A DNA stretch of 64,000 bases from QHWT01 sp963755695 (GCA_963755695.1 CAVWLB010000010.1:2852001-2916000), one strand, 5' to 3'; counted from the first letter of the stretch, positions 29,073 through 36,968 are shown. Program-made: numbers and translations. The notes: a model not told the origin generated them from the sequence alone.

Positions 29073-29833
29073 AAGGCCTCGACCGAATTGGTGATGTGGT
29101 GATCTGGTGATGTGGTGATCGCGAGAACGTCGACGACCTCGCCGATCACCAGCGTTCCCGCCGCGTGTCTGGTGATGTCCCGGTCGCCGCGGCGAAGTCC
29201 GTCCAGCGTCCCGCGCCACACGTGTTCGTCGGGATGTGATGCGTCGCAGACGATGGCTGCCGGCGTGGAGCGGGACCAGCCTGCAGTCATGAGCGCGCGA
29301 GCGATCTCGGCGCGATTGGCCAGCCCCATCATCACGACGATGGTGGCGCTGCCCGGCTCGAGCGAGCGAAGCACCGGTTCGAACGCCGAGGCGGCGTGAC
29401 CGGAAACGACGACGAATGCCGACGCGACGCCACGATGCGTGACTGGGATGCCGGCCAGGAGCGGTGCCGCCACGGCGGTGGTGATTCCGGGCACCACCTC
29501 GCAGAGAATCCCGGCGGCCGCCAGCGCCAGCACTTCTTCCCCGCCGCGGCCGAACACGAACGGGTCGCCGCATTTCAGGCGAACCACTCGCTGACCGCTT
29601 TGCGCAGCGCGGATCATCCGCCGATTGATCTCTTCCTGCGAGATCGCCGGCTCTCCGGCGCGCTTGCCGACGAAACATCGACGCGCACGACTGGCAAATG
29701 CCAGCGTCTCGGTCGAGACCAGCGCGTCGTACAACACGAGGTCCGCCTCCGCGAGCCGACGCACCGCCTTCAGTGTCAGCAGCTCGGGATCTCCTGGCCC
29801 TGCACCAACCAGCGATACCAACGCGGTGCTCAT
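29060..29833 (-). CDS. cobA: Uroporphyrinogen-III C-methyltransferase (SUMT)
   Basis: I choose ATG 29833 (MSTALVSLVGAGPGDPELLTLKA), overlapping the preceding stop as ATGA. The 257-residue enzyme has VGAGPGDPELLTL, LVLYDALVS, the SAM-site VRLKCGDPFVFGRGGEE and VVPGITTAVAAP, all SUMT signatures. It methylates uroporphyrinogen III twice to precorrin-2, the first step of siroheme. The last 20 residues (after VIGEVVDVL) are encoded by an 8-base GGTGATNT array and are probably not part of the fold. Confidence 0.95.
   Translation of the reverse strand: MSTALVSLVGAGPGDPELLTLKAVRRLAEADLVLYDALVSTETLAFASRARRCFVGKRAGEPAISQEEINRRMIRAAQSGQRVVRLKCGDPFVFGRGGEEVLALAAAGILCEVVPGITTAVAAPLLAGIPVTHRGVASAFVVVSGHAASAFEPVLRSLEPGSATIVVMMGLANRAEIARALMTAGWSRSTPAAIVCDASHPDEHVWRGTLDGLRRGDRDITRHAAGTLVIGEVVDVLAITTSPDHHITNSVEALCLS
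29085..29125. repeat. GGTGATNT array inside the 3' end of the SUMT gene
   Basis: Four tandem units, GGTGATGT, GGTGATCT, GGTGATGT and GGTGATCG, with the same word as the array at 18345-18448. Here the units are translated as the C-terminal tail of SUMT (AITTSPDHHITNSV) just before the overlapping start of the reductase gene. Confidence 0.7.
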
Positions 29834-30411
29834 TGTCCTGCTCCCGTTGCGGTCTGGTCGTATAGAGCGTTCAGCGCGTCCAGCAGCTGCGGACGCCGCG
29901 ACAGCATCGGCGTGCCCTGCGCGCGCCAGCTCCGGCGCATCTCTCGCGCGCGCGCGAGCCACGCGTTCATCTCGTCACCGCTGGGCAGCACCGCATCGAG
30001 CGCCTGCCGGAGCAGCCCGGCCAGCGCCGGTGCGGCCCCGTCCGTCGAGATCGCGATCGTTGCCCCGCCACGCTCGACGACGCCTCCGAGGTAGGCGCTC
30101 GCGTTTGCCGGATCGTCGACGGCATTCACGAACACTCGCCGGAGCTCGGCCTCGCGCGCTACCAGCTGGTTCACATCGGACGGGCCCGCCGCCACCACGA
30201 ACCACACATCGTCCAGATCCTCTGGCACGAATGGACGCCGGGCGATGTTGTCGACCGTTGCCACGATCGCGTCACAGACGTCCGGCGCCACCACCCGAAT
30301 CTCGGCACCGGCACGCTGCAGCGCCGCAACCTTCGACGCCGCGACCGGCCCGCCGCCGACGATCAGCACCTGACGACCCTCGAGTTTCAGGAACGTGGGA
30401 AACAGAGCCAT
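29830..30411 (-). CDS. Precorrin-2 dehydrogenase / siroheme synthase N-terminal domain (CysG-N, Met8-like)
   Basis: The 193-residue protein begins LFPTFLKLEGRQVLIVGGGPVAASKV, the NAD-binding start of the family, followed by VVAAGPSDVNQLVAREA, FVNAVDDPANASAYLGGVVERG and AISTDGAAPALAGLLRQ. It oxidises precorrin-2 to sirohydrochlorin and in some bacteria also inserts iron. Together with SUMT it provides siroheme for the adjacent reductase, a split version of CysG. The ferrochelatase step may be done by this protein or by one outside the window. Confidence 0.92.
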   Translation of the reverse strand: MALFPTFLKLEGRQVLIVGGGPVAASKVAALQRAGAEIRVVAPDVCDAIVATVDNIARRPFVPEDLDDVWFVVAAGPSDVNQLVAREAELRRVFVNAVDDPANASAYLGGVVERGGATIAISTDGAAPALAGLLRQALDAVLPSGDEMNAWLARAREMRRSWRAQGTPMLSRRPQLLDALNALYDQTATGAGQ

Positions 30412-30429
30412 GTGTCCTCATACTTCCGG

Positions 30430-30495
30430 GTCCAACCAGCCTCCGCCAAGGCTACGGCGGTCCGCCGAAGCGCTTCGCGCGAAGGCGGAAGACCC
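30430..30495. repeat. Palindromic intergenic element (CCTCCGCCAAGGCTACGGCGG...)
   Basis: Two nested inverted repeats: CCGCC-aaggcta-CGGCGG and CCGCCGAAGCGC facing TTCGCGCGAAGGCGG. It sits in the 118 bp gap between thrC (30530) and the precorrin-2 dehydrogenase gene, the widest gap in the operon. It looks like a REP-type element; other full copies were not found in the window. Confidence 0.45.
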
Positions 30496-30529
30496 GTCCT
30501 GCCGTGCCTCGATCTCGCTACCGGTCTCA

Positions 30530-31852
30530 TCACGCCGGGACCGCCCGATCCAGTGCCCTACGCACGGCGTCGTAGTCGTCGGGTAATTCAACCGGCTTGT
30601 TGCCGCAAGTCCGGCCGATCTCCTTCAACGTTCCTTCGTGATAGCCGACCTTGAAATCGGTGAACTTCAAACCGTTTGCCGTCGACAAGACGACGACCCG
30701 GTCGTTCGGTCCGATCTCTCCGCGCCCGACAAGTTTGATCAGCGCGGCGAGCGCGACTCCGGTATGCGGGCAATTGAACATCCCGGTGCAATCCGCCCGC
30801 GCCGCCGCCTCGGCCAGCTCCGCCTCGCTCGCCTGCTCGACGATCCCCTCGCAACGCTTCAATGCGCGAATCGCCTTCTTGATTGAAACGGGATTGCCAA
30901 TCTGAATCGCCGAGGCGAGCGTCGTCTTCGCGGCGATTGGTTCGTAGTGCCACTGGTTGCAGTAGGCACGGTACAAGGGGTTGGCAGCCTCCGCCTGCGC
31001 CGCGACAAGCCGCGGGGAGCGGGTCGTCAGGCCGAGGGCGCGCATCATCTCGAACCCGGCGGCAATCGCGCTGATGTTTCCCAGGTTGCCGCTGGGCACC
31101 ACCACGACGTCCGGCACTTCCCAATCGAACTGCTGCGCGATTTCAATGGCGACGGTCTTCTGACCCTCGAGGCGCAGGCTGTTCATCGAGTTCGCGAGAT
31201 ACATGCCTTCTTCCGCCGCGAGCCGCTCGATCACCGCCATGCATCCATCGAAATCGGTGTCGAGCGCAAGCACCAGCGCGCCGTTGGCAAGCGGCTGCAC
31301 CAGTTGCGCGGCGGTGACCTTCTGACGCGGAAGAATCACGATCGCGGGAATACCGGCCGCCGCTGCATAGGCTGCGAGCGACGCGGACGTATCGCCGGTC
31401 GACGCGCACCCCACTGCCCGGATGTGCCGGCCGTCGGCAATCATCTGGCGCACCGTCGAGACCAGCACCGTCATCCCGAGGTCCTTGAACGACCCGGTGT
31501 GCGAGTTGCCGCACAGCTTCACCCACAGATCGTTCAGGCCGATCTCGTTGCCGAACCGCTGCGCGTAAAAGAGGTTGGTGCCGCCTTCATCCATCGACAC
31601 CACGTTTTCGTCGCGAACGGATGGAGCGACCCATTCCTTCTTGCCCCACACACTCGACCCGTACGGCCAGGCGGTGCGCTTGTAGCGATCGTCGAACAGC
31701 CGCTTCCACTCCTCCGCCTGGCGATCGCGAAGCGCATCGAGATCGTGGACGACCTCGAGCAGCTCGCCGCACTTCGGGCAGCGGTACAGCACCTCGTCCA
31801 GCGCATACGCACCGTGGCAGCCCGCCGTGCACTGGAGGGTCGCGCGATACAT
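30530..31852 (-). CDS. thrC: Threonine synthase (paralogue 2, linked to hom and lysC)
   Basis: The 440-residue enzyme has an N-terminal zinc-ribbon-like CTAGC...CPKCGELLEVVHDL, then the PLP lysine in TGSFKDLGM, CASTGDTSASLAAYAAAAG and VVPSGNLGNISAI. It converts O-phosphohomoserine to threonine. It directly follows hom (1 bp overlap of stop and start) and lies two genes after aspartate kinase, the classic threonine context. It differs clearly from paralogue 1 at 25080 around the PLP lysine (SFKD versus SYKD). Confidence 0.93.
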   Translation of the reverse strand: MYRATLQCTAGCHGAYALDEVLYRCPKCGELLEVVHDLDALRDRQAEEWKRLFDDRYKRTAWPYGSSVWGKKEWVAPSVRDENVVSMDEGGTNLFYAQRFGNEIGLNDLWVKLCGNSHTGSFKDLGMTVLVSTVRQMIADGRHIRAVGCASTGDTSASLAAYAAAAGIPAIVILPRQKVTAAQLVQPLANGALVLALDTDFDGCMAVIERLAAEEGMYLANSMNSLRLEGQKTVAIEIAQQFDWEVPDVVVVPSGNLGNISAIAAGFEMMRALGLTTRSPRLVAAQAEAANPLYRAYCNQWHYEPIAAKTTLASAIQIGNPVSIKKAIRALKRCEGIVEQASEAELAEAAARADCTGMFNCPHTGVALAALIKLVGRGEIGPNDRVVVLSTANGLKFTDFKVGYHEGTLKEIGRTCGNKPVELPDDYDAVRRALDRAVPA

Positions 31853-33195
31853 CAGGCTGACCCCTCCGCCGCTTGTGCGCCGCCGTAGAGAACCGGCATC
31901 GCCAGCATCGGTTCGATGTGAAAGTCGAACGCCGCGATCTCCGCGAGCGCCGCGCTGACGGCTTCCGACGGTGCGGCATCGAGACTCACGATGAACGGCC
32001 GGTGGCTCGCCGGGAACCCCGGTTCCTGGAGGATGGCGTCGATGTTGATGTCGTGCTTCGCGAAGACCGACGCGAGCGCCGCAATGATGCCGGGCCGATC
32101 GACGACGGTGAAGCGCACGTAATACGGGGTCGCGCGATCGGACGAGACCCGGGTGGCTTGGACCGCCCGTGCCCGCACGGCGGGGCGCGCGCCGCGGGCA
32201 ATCGTCAAGACATCCGACAGAACGGCCACCGCGGTGGGATCTCCGCCGGCGCCGCGGCCGCCAAACGTCGTTTCACCGCCAAACCGGCCTTGAATCGAGA
32301 CCAGGTTCTCGCTGCCATTGACTGCCGCGAGCGGCGAGTCCACCGGAACCAGCGTCGGGCCGACGCCGGTGCTCAGTTCGAAATCGCCGTGGCGCTCGGC
32401 CCACGCAACCTGTCGGATCGTGCACCCGAGACGCCGCGCATACCGGAAGTCGACGGCGTCAACCGCGCCAATCGATCGGGTCGCGATGGCGCCGGGCGTT
32501 GCCTGGATTCCCAACGCGACCATCGCCAGGATCGCGAGCTTGGCTTGAGCGTCGAGCCCGTCGATGTCCTGCGACGGATTGGCCTCGGCGAAGCCAAGCG
32601 CCTGCGCCTCCCGCAGCGCGTCGGCAAACGCCGTCCCCTCGCGCTCCATCTTGGTGAGGATGTAGTTGCAGGTGCCGTTCAGAATTCCCGCGACCCGCGT
32701 GAGCCGATCGCCGGCAAGACCACTCTCGATGGCACGAATCACCGGCACGCCACCCGCGACAGCCGCCTCGAACCGCAGGTGACAATCGTGCGCCTCGGCG
32801 AGGCCCAGCAGCGACGGCCCCTCATGCGCGATGACCTGCTTGTTGGCGGTCACGACGGAAATGCCTTGCGTGAGGGTGCGGCGGATCCAGTCCTCCGCCG
32901 GCGATCGGCCGCCGATGAGTTCGATGAACACCTCGATTGGACGCTCGAGGAGGTCGTCGATCGAATCGGTCCACTGCACCCCACCGTCTACCCAGTCGAC
33001 GCGCTTGCGATCGACGTCTCGATTGAGAATCGCGACCAGCTCCACTTCGCCTGACGCGTCGTGCAGCAGACGGGCCACCGAGCGCCCGACCGTGCCAAAG
33101 CCCGCGATCGCCACACGGCATCGCGTTCCAACATCGGTCGCGACGGGAGTGGCCGTCTGGGGCTCGAGACCAGGGACGACAGACGGAACAGTCAT
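31852..33195 (-). CDS. hom: Homoserine dehydrogenase
   Basis: The 447-residue protein has the NAD(P)-binding GFGTVGRSVARLL after a 25-residue N-terminal extension, then VVTANKQVIAHEG, GVPVIRAIESGLAGD, GILNGTCNYILTKM and the C-terminal ACT domain (VRFTVVDRPGIIAALASVFAKHDINIDAI). It reduces aspartate semialdehyde to homoserine. The ACT domain suggests end-product inhibition, probably by threonine. It overlaps lysC by ATGA (33192-33195). Confidence 0.96.
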   Translation of the reverse strand: MTVPSVVPGLEPQTATPVATDVGTRCRVAIAGFGTVGRSVARLLHDASGEVELVAILNRDVDRKRVDWVDGGVQWTDSIDDLLERPIEVFIELIGGRSPAEDWIRRTLTQGISVVTANKQVIAHEGPSLLGLAEAHDCHLRFEAAVAGGVPVIRAIESGLAGDRLTRVAGILNGTCNYILTKMEREGTAFADALREAQALGFAEANPSQDIDGLDAQAKLAILAMVALGIQATPGAIATRSIGAVDAVDFRYARRLGCTIRQVAWAERHGDFELSTGVGPTLVPVDSPLAAVNGSENLVSIQGRFGGETTFGGRGAGGDPTAVAVLSDVLTIARGARPAVRARAVQATRVSSDRATPYYVRFTVVDRPGIIAALASVFAKHDINIDAILQEPGFPASHRPFIVSLDAAPSEAVSAALAEIAAFDFHIEPMLAMPVLYGGAQAAEGSA

Positions 33196-34589
33196 TGGTT
33201 CACCGCCATCGGGAAGCCGCTGGCGGCCGCTGCGCTCGACTCGAACAGGAAGGCATCGTGCAGCCGCGTCATCGCCGATTCGGCGTCGGCCTTGTTGACG
33301 ACGAAGGCCAGCACTGAACTCTCGGACGGCCGCGCGACGATGTGCACCGGCGTATCACCAAGCGCGACCAGCGCGTCACGAATGAGTCGCGGCTCCGGAG
33401 ACCAGCCGCGTCCGACAGCGCAGACCGCCGCCAGACCGCGCCGCAGCCGCACCTCGGCGAACCCTCCGACGTTCCTGCGGAAGCCGTCCAGATCGGCCGA
33501 CTCATCGACCGCGACCGAGAGGCAGTTGCCGCACAGATCCGCGAGCACGACCGGGGTGCCCGTGTGCGCCAGCTCGCGGAAGACCTTGGCCGCAAATGGC
33601 TCGGGCGCACGGGTGTCCCGGGATGTCACGTCGACGAGCGTCACACCGCGGAAGGCCACCGCCGTCAACCGTGGATCGACATCGACATCGGTCGACGATC
33701 CGATGATCGTTCCACCGGCCTCGGGCCGCCGCGAATTGAGCACCCGGACCGGAATGTTGCGTGCCTCGGCTGGATGAATGGTTCCCGGATGCAGCACCTT
33801 CGCGCCGAACGTCGCCAGGTCGTGTGCTTCGGCGTACGACAGCCGCTCGACGAGTCGGGCATGTGCGACCACGCGCGGATCGGCGGTGAGGATGCCGTCG
33901 ACGTCTGTCCAGATCTGGATTTCATCGGCCGAGAGACACGCGCCGAGAAGCGCCGCGGAATAGTCGGATCCGCCCCGCCCGAGTGTGGTCGTCGATCCGT
34001 CTGGTGCCGAACCGATGAATCCGCCGATCACCACCACCCGATCCGAGGCGAGCAGTGGACGAACGAACCGGTCTACGGCTTGAGCGGTTGAAGCGAGGTC
34101 GGGCGTGGCGGCTTGATAACGCGCGTCGGTCCGCACCACCTCGCGGGAATCGAGCCACCGTGAAGGCAGGCCCCCGTCCTCGAACAGCGCGGCAACCAGG
34201 CGGCTGCTCCACTGCTCCCCCGTCGAGACGAGACGATCCGAGGAGGCGGGTGACGGTCTCGTCCGTCCTGCAGCGCGAATCGCCGCGACCGTGCGTCGCG
34301 CCGACCGCGACAGCCCGTCGATGCCGACCGAAAGCACCCGACGACGTTCACCGTGGCGGACCGCGCGCGCGACGTCATGATGCAAGGCGGTCAGGCGATC
34401 CAGTGCACGACACGCGGCCGCTTCGTCGGTGCAGGCAAGCTCGCCGACTTGGAGGAGCGCGTCGGTGACGCCAGCCAGCGCCGAAACCACCACCACGCGC
34501 GGGCCGGAGCGCGTACTGACGATGGCGCCGGCGCGACGGATGGCGTCCGCATCCGTGACCGACGTTCCTCCAAACTTGAGCACCAGCAT
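33192..34589 (-). CDS. lysC: Aspartate kinase (copy 1, homoserine operon)
   Basis: I choose ATG 34589 (MLVLKFGGTSVTDADAI), because KFGGTSV is the family start and GGAGGGAACGGGAGAG precedes it; the frame upstream is the attenuator region. The 465-residue enzyme has VVVSALAGVTDAL, GGFIGSAPDGSTTTLGRGGSDYSAALLGA and two C-terminal ACT domains (TAVAFRGVTLVDVTS, VCAVGRGW). It phosphorylates aspartate, the first step toward threonine, methionine and lysine. A second copy at 49090 heads the dap branch, so the two copies are probably controlled by different end products through their leaders. Confidence 0.95.
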   Translation of the reverse strand: MLVLKFGGTSVTDADAIRRAGAIVSTRSGPRVVVVSALAGVTDALLQVGELACTDEAAACRALDRLTALHHDVARAVRHGERRRVLSVGIDGLSRSARRTVAAIRAAGRTRPSPASSDRLVSTGEQWSSRLVAALFEDGGLPSRWLDSREVVRTDARYQAATPDLASTAQAVDRFVRPLLASDRVVVIGGFIGSAPDGSTTTLGRGGSDYSAALLGACLSADEIQIWTDVDGILTADPRVVAHARLVERLSYAEAHDLATFGAKVLHPGTIHPAEARNIPVRVLNSRRPEAGGTIIGSSTDVDVDPRLTAVAFRGVTLVDVTSRDTRAPEPFAAKVFRELAHTGTPVVLADLCGNCLSVAVDESADLDGFRRNVGGFAEVRLRRGLAAVCAVGRGWSPEPRLIRDALVALGDTPVHIVARPSESSVLAFVVNKADAESAMTRLHDAFLFESSAAAASGFPMAVNQ

Positions 34590-34654
34590 TGCCGCTCTCC
34601 CGTTCCCTCCGGCAGCCGTAACGGCTGCACCAGGCTGCAAATCAACACGCGCCC

Positions 34655-34692
34655 AAAAACAAAAAACCCGCCGACTTGAAGTCCGGCGGGTG
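34655..34692 (-). terminator. Rho-independent terminator of the lysC-hom-thr-cys attenuator
   Basis: On the minus strand ACCCGCC plus GACTT pairs with AAGTC plus GGCGGGT, followed by TTTTTTGTTTTT. It lies 26 bp after the leader stop and 65 bp before lysC. Its 5' arm CCGCCGGAC (34681-34689) can pair instead with GTCCGGTGG in the leader ORF (34743-34751), giving a 9-bp antiterminator. Confidence 0.88.
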
Positions 34693-34717
34693 TCTCTGTG
34701 CACGCAGTCTGAAACGA

Positions 34718-34822
34718 TCAGGGTGCGGATACGCAGCAAACGCCACCGGACACGCAAATTCGCATGATGCGATTTCGCATGCTGGTATTGGTGGCGATGC
34801 AGGTACAGCAGCAGCAGCCCAT
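34718..34822 (-). CDS. Cysteine-rich leader peptide of the lysC-hom-thr-cys operon
   Basis: A 34-codon ORF starts at ATG 34822, only 8 bp after a -10 box, so its mRNA would be almost leaderless. The peptide opens MGCCCCTC and has cysteines at 3, 4, 5, 6, 8, 23, 29 and 30, plus Thr at 7, 11 and 13. It stops 26 bp before a strong terminator. A ribosome stalled in the Cys run would leave the antiterminator segment free and allow read-through. Leaderless poly-cysteine short ORFs act this way in mycobacteria (known from that group). Internal ATGs at codons 15 and 20 give shorter alternatives that would lose the first Cys run. Confidence 0.75.
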   Translation of the reverse strand: MGCCCCTCIATNTSMRNRIMRICVSGGVCCVSAP

Positions 34823-34830
34823 TGAAGGCG

Positions 34831-34860
34831 AGTATAGGCACCGCGCCGATCCGGCGTCAA
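34831..34860 (-). promoter_or_regulatory. Promoter of the Cys-leader attenuator
   Basis: TTGACG (34860-34855), 18 bp, TATACT (34836-34831): five of six consensus bases in each box. The leader ATG begins 8 bp after the -10 box. The same spacing is found at the ilv and asd leaders. Confidence 0.8.
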
Positions 34861-34915
34861 GAGGGCACGTTCGTGTCATATAAGCCTCAATTATCATCTC
34901 AGAAAGATTATAAGT

Positions 34916-34945
34916 TTGACTCCTGGGCCCATGCAGACCGATCAT
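34916..34945 (+). promoter_or_regulatory. Promoter of the ilv leader attenuator
   Basis: TTGACT (34916-34921), 18 bp, GATCAT (34940-34945), then 7 bp to the leader ATG. The -35 box is good and the -10 box weak, but the geometry equals that of the other two leaders. An alternative -10 TATAAG lies at 34909-34914 without a clear -35 box. The intergenic region around 34870-34920 is unusually AT-rich. Confidence 0.6.
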
Positions 34946-34952
34946 GGGGACC

Positions 34953-35021
34953 ATGAGGCTTTGCGCCCGGGTGTCGCTCGTCATTCGACTTATTGGAGTT
35001 ACGGTCCTCAGGGCCGGATGA
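34953..35021 (+). CDS. Branched-chain amino acid leader peptide of the ilv operon
   Basis: A 22-codon ORF with ten Leu, Val or Ile codons (the stretch VSLVIRLIGVTVL). Its stop codon lies inside GGATGACG (35016-35023), which is identical to the 3' arm of the terminator at 35069-35076. The 5' arm of the terminator can therefore pair with the end of the leader ORF when a ribosome stalls upstream. This is the classic arrangement of ilv attenuation. The ATG is 7 bp after the proposed -10 box. Confidence 0.85.
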   Translation: MRLCARVSLVIRLIGVTVLRAG

Positions 35022-35052
35022 CGCCCCCCGATTCAGACGACAGACAGTACGG

Positions 35053-35085
35053 GGCCGTCATCCAGCAGGGATGACGGCCTTTTTT
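35053..35085 (+). terminator. Rho-independent terminator of the ilv attenuator
   Basis: GGCCGTCATCC (35053-35063), a 5-base loop, GGATGACGGCC (35069-35079), then six T. This is an 11-bp perfect stem, 31 bp after the leader stop and 124 bp before ilvD. Confidence 0.92.
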
Positions 35086-35209
35086 GTTGGTCAAGGTCAG
35101 CACTGGGTGACCGCGGTCACGGTTGGGTTTACAACTTCGTGACCCGAAAGCCGTCAACCCGAATTGGACAGTGCGGCTAGGCGGGTCTTCAGACCGTACG
35201 GGAGCAGAC

Positions 35210-36937
35210 GTGGCGGACCACAAAGACAAATGGCAGAGCGGCGCGATTACCGACGGGCCCAGCCGGGCGCCGGCCCGGGCCATGCTCCGCGCGTCCGGGT
35301 TCGATCGGGACGCCCTGGCCCGTCCCATCGTCGGCATCGCGAATACCTGGACCGAGATCGGGCCGTGCAACTACCACCTGCGCGACCTTGCGGTCTCGAT
35401 CAAGGAAGGCATTCGCGCGGCCGGCGGCACGCCGATGGAGTTCAACACCGTGTCGATCTCCGACGGGATCACCATGGGCTCGCCGGGCATGCGCGCGTCG
35501 CTGGTGAGCCGCGAGATCATCACCGATTCAATCGAGCTCGTCGCGCGCGGCAACCTCTTCGATGCGCTGGTCGTCCTGGTCGGCTGCGACAAGACCATTC
35601 CGGCAGGCGCCATGGCGCTCGCCCGTCTCGACATTCCCGGCGTGCTTCTTTACGGTGGCTCGATTGCGCCGGGTCGCGTGCAGGGGCGCGACGTCACGAT
35701 TCAGGACGTGTTCGAAGCCGTGGGCGCGCACGCCGCGGGTCGTCTCTCCGATGCCGGCCTTTGCGAGATGGAGGATCGTGCGTGTCCGGGCGCCGGAGCC
35801 TGCGGTGGGCAGTTCACTGCAAACACGATGGCCACCGCCTGCGAGTTCCTGGGTCTTGCGGCCATCGGCAGCGGCGATGTGCCGGCCACCGATCCTGACA
35901 AGCGACAGGTGGCGCTGCGTACCGGACAGCTGGTGATGGAAGTGCTCCACAACGATCGGCGTCCGTCGCGGATCGTCACGCGAGAAGCGCTCGAGAACGC
36001 CATCGTCTCGGTCGTCGCGACCGGTGGATCGACCAACGCCGTGCTCCACTTGCTGGCCATCGCCAACGAGGCCGGTTTACCGCTCGAGATCGACGACTTC
36101 GATCGAATCAGCGGCCGCGTGCCGCTCATCGCGGATCTCAAGCCGGGCGGACGATTCGTCGCGGCGGACCTGCACGCGGCCGGCGGTACGAGGCTGCTGG
36201 CAAAGCGGCTCATCGAAGCAAGGGCCTTGCATCCTGACGCACCGACCGTTACCGGCCGCACGCTGCGCGAGGAAGCGGCGACTGCGTCGGAAACTCGCGG
36301 CCAGGAAGTGGTCCGTCCCGTCAATGCGCCGCTCAAGCCAACCGGCGGTCTGGTGATCCTGCACGGCAATCTCGCCCCTGACGGCTGCGTCGTCAAGGTT
36401 GCAGGCCATGACCACATCATGCATCAGGGACCGGCCCGGGTATTCGACTCCGAGGAGGAGGCCTTCGCCGCCGTGCAGTCGGGACGGATCAAGCACGGTG
36501 ACGTCGTGGTGATCCGCTACGAAGGGCCGCGCGGCGGTCCCGGCATGCGCGAGATGCTGGCTGTCACCGCAGCCATCGTGGGCGCAGGACTAGGCGACTC
36601 GGTCGCGCTGGTCACGGATGGCCGCTTCTCGGGAGCGACACGCGGATTGATGGCCGGCCACGTCGCGCCGGAGGCCGCCAGCGGCGGACCGATCGCCGCG
36701 TTGCGCGACGGCGACGTGATTACGTTCGATCTGAAGGGACGTGGCATTCGGGTCGAAATCAGCGAGAGCGAATTGGCGTCGCGCCTCGCCCGGTGGACGC
36801 CACCCGCACCACGATACGCCGGCGGCGTCATGGGCAAGTACGCGCGGCTCGTGGGATCCGCCGCGAGCGGTGCCGTCACCAGCGCCCACGCGGTGCAGGA
36901 ATCGCCGGAGCAACGCTCCACGGTAGGAACCAAGTAG
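35210..36937 (+). CDS. ilvD: Dihydroxy-acid dehydratase
   Basis: I choose GTG 35210 (VADHKDKWQSGAITDGPSRA), behind a GGGAG site; a TTG at 35123 in the same frame would lengthen it by 29 unlikely residues. The 575-residue enzyme has the cluster cysteines in VGCDKTIPAG and CPGAGACGGQFTANTM, and the C-terminal TDGRFSGATRG and GHVAPEAASGGPI. It dehydrates 2,3-dihydroxy-3-methylbutanoate (and the isoleucine analogue) in valine, leucine and isoleucine synthesis. It is first in the ilvD-B-N-C-E operon, behind the attenuator. Confidence 0.96.
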   Translation: MADHKDKWQSGAITDGPSRAPARAMLRASGFDRDALARPIVGIANTWTEIGPCNYHLRDLAVSIKEGIRAAGGTPMEFNTVSISDGITMGSPGMRASLVSREIITDSIELVARGNLFDALVVLVGCDKTIPAGAMALARLDIPGVLLYGGSIAPGRVQGRDVTIQDVFEAVGAHAAGRLSDAGLCEMEDRACPGAGACGGQFTANTMATACEFLGLAAIGSGDVPATDPDKRQVALRTGQLVMEVLHNDRRPSRIVTREALENAIVSVVATGGSTNAVLHLLAIANEAGLPLEIDDFDRISGRVPLIADLKPGGRFVAADLHAAGGTRLLAKRLIEARALHPDAPTVTGRTLREEAATASETRGQEVVRPVNAPLKPTGGLVILHGNLAPDGCVVKVAGHDHIMHQGPARVFDSEEEAFAAVQSGRIKHGDVVVIRYEGPRGGPGMREMLAVTAAIVGAGLGDSVALVTDGRFSGATRGLMAGHVAPEAASGGPIAALRDGDVITFDLKGRGIRVEISESELASRLARWTPPAPRYAGGVMGKYARLVGSAASGAVTSAHAVQESPEQRSTVGTK

Positions 36938-36968
36938 ATACTGGGACTCGATACATGAATTCAGACGG

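Noticed and set aside
34909..34914. TATAAG as the main ilv -10 box
   Set aside because: It has no suitable -35 box at 16-18 bp; the weaker GATCAT has a good TTGACT at 18 bp and the same layout as the other leaders. Kept only as an alternative.
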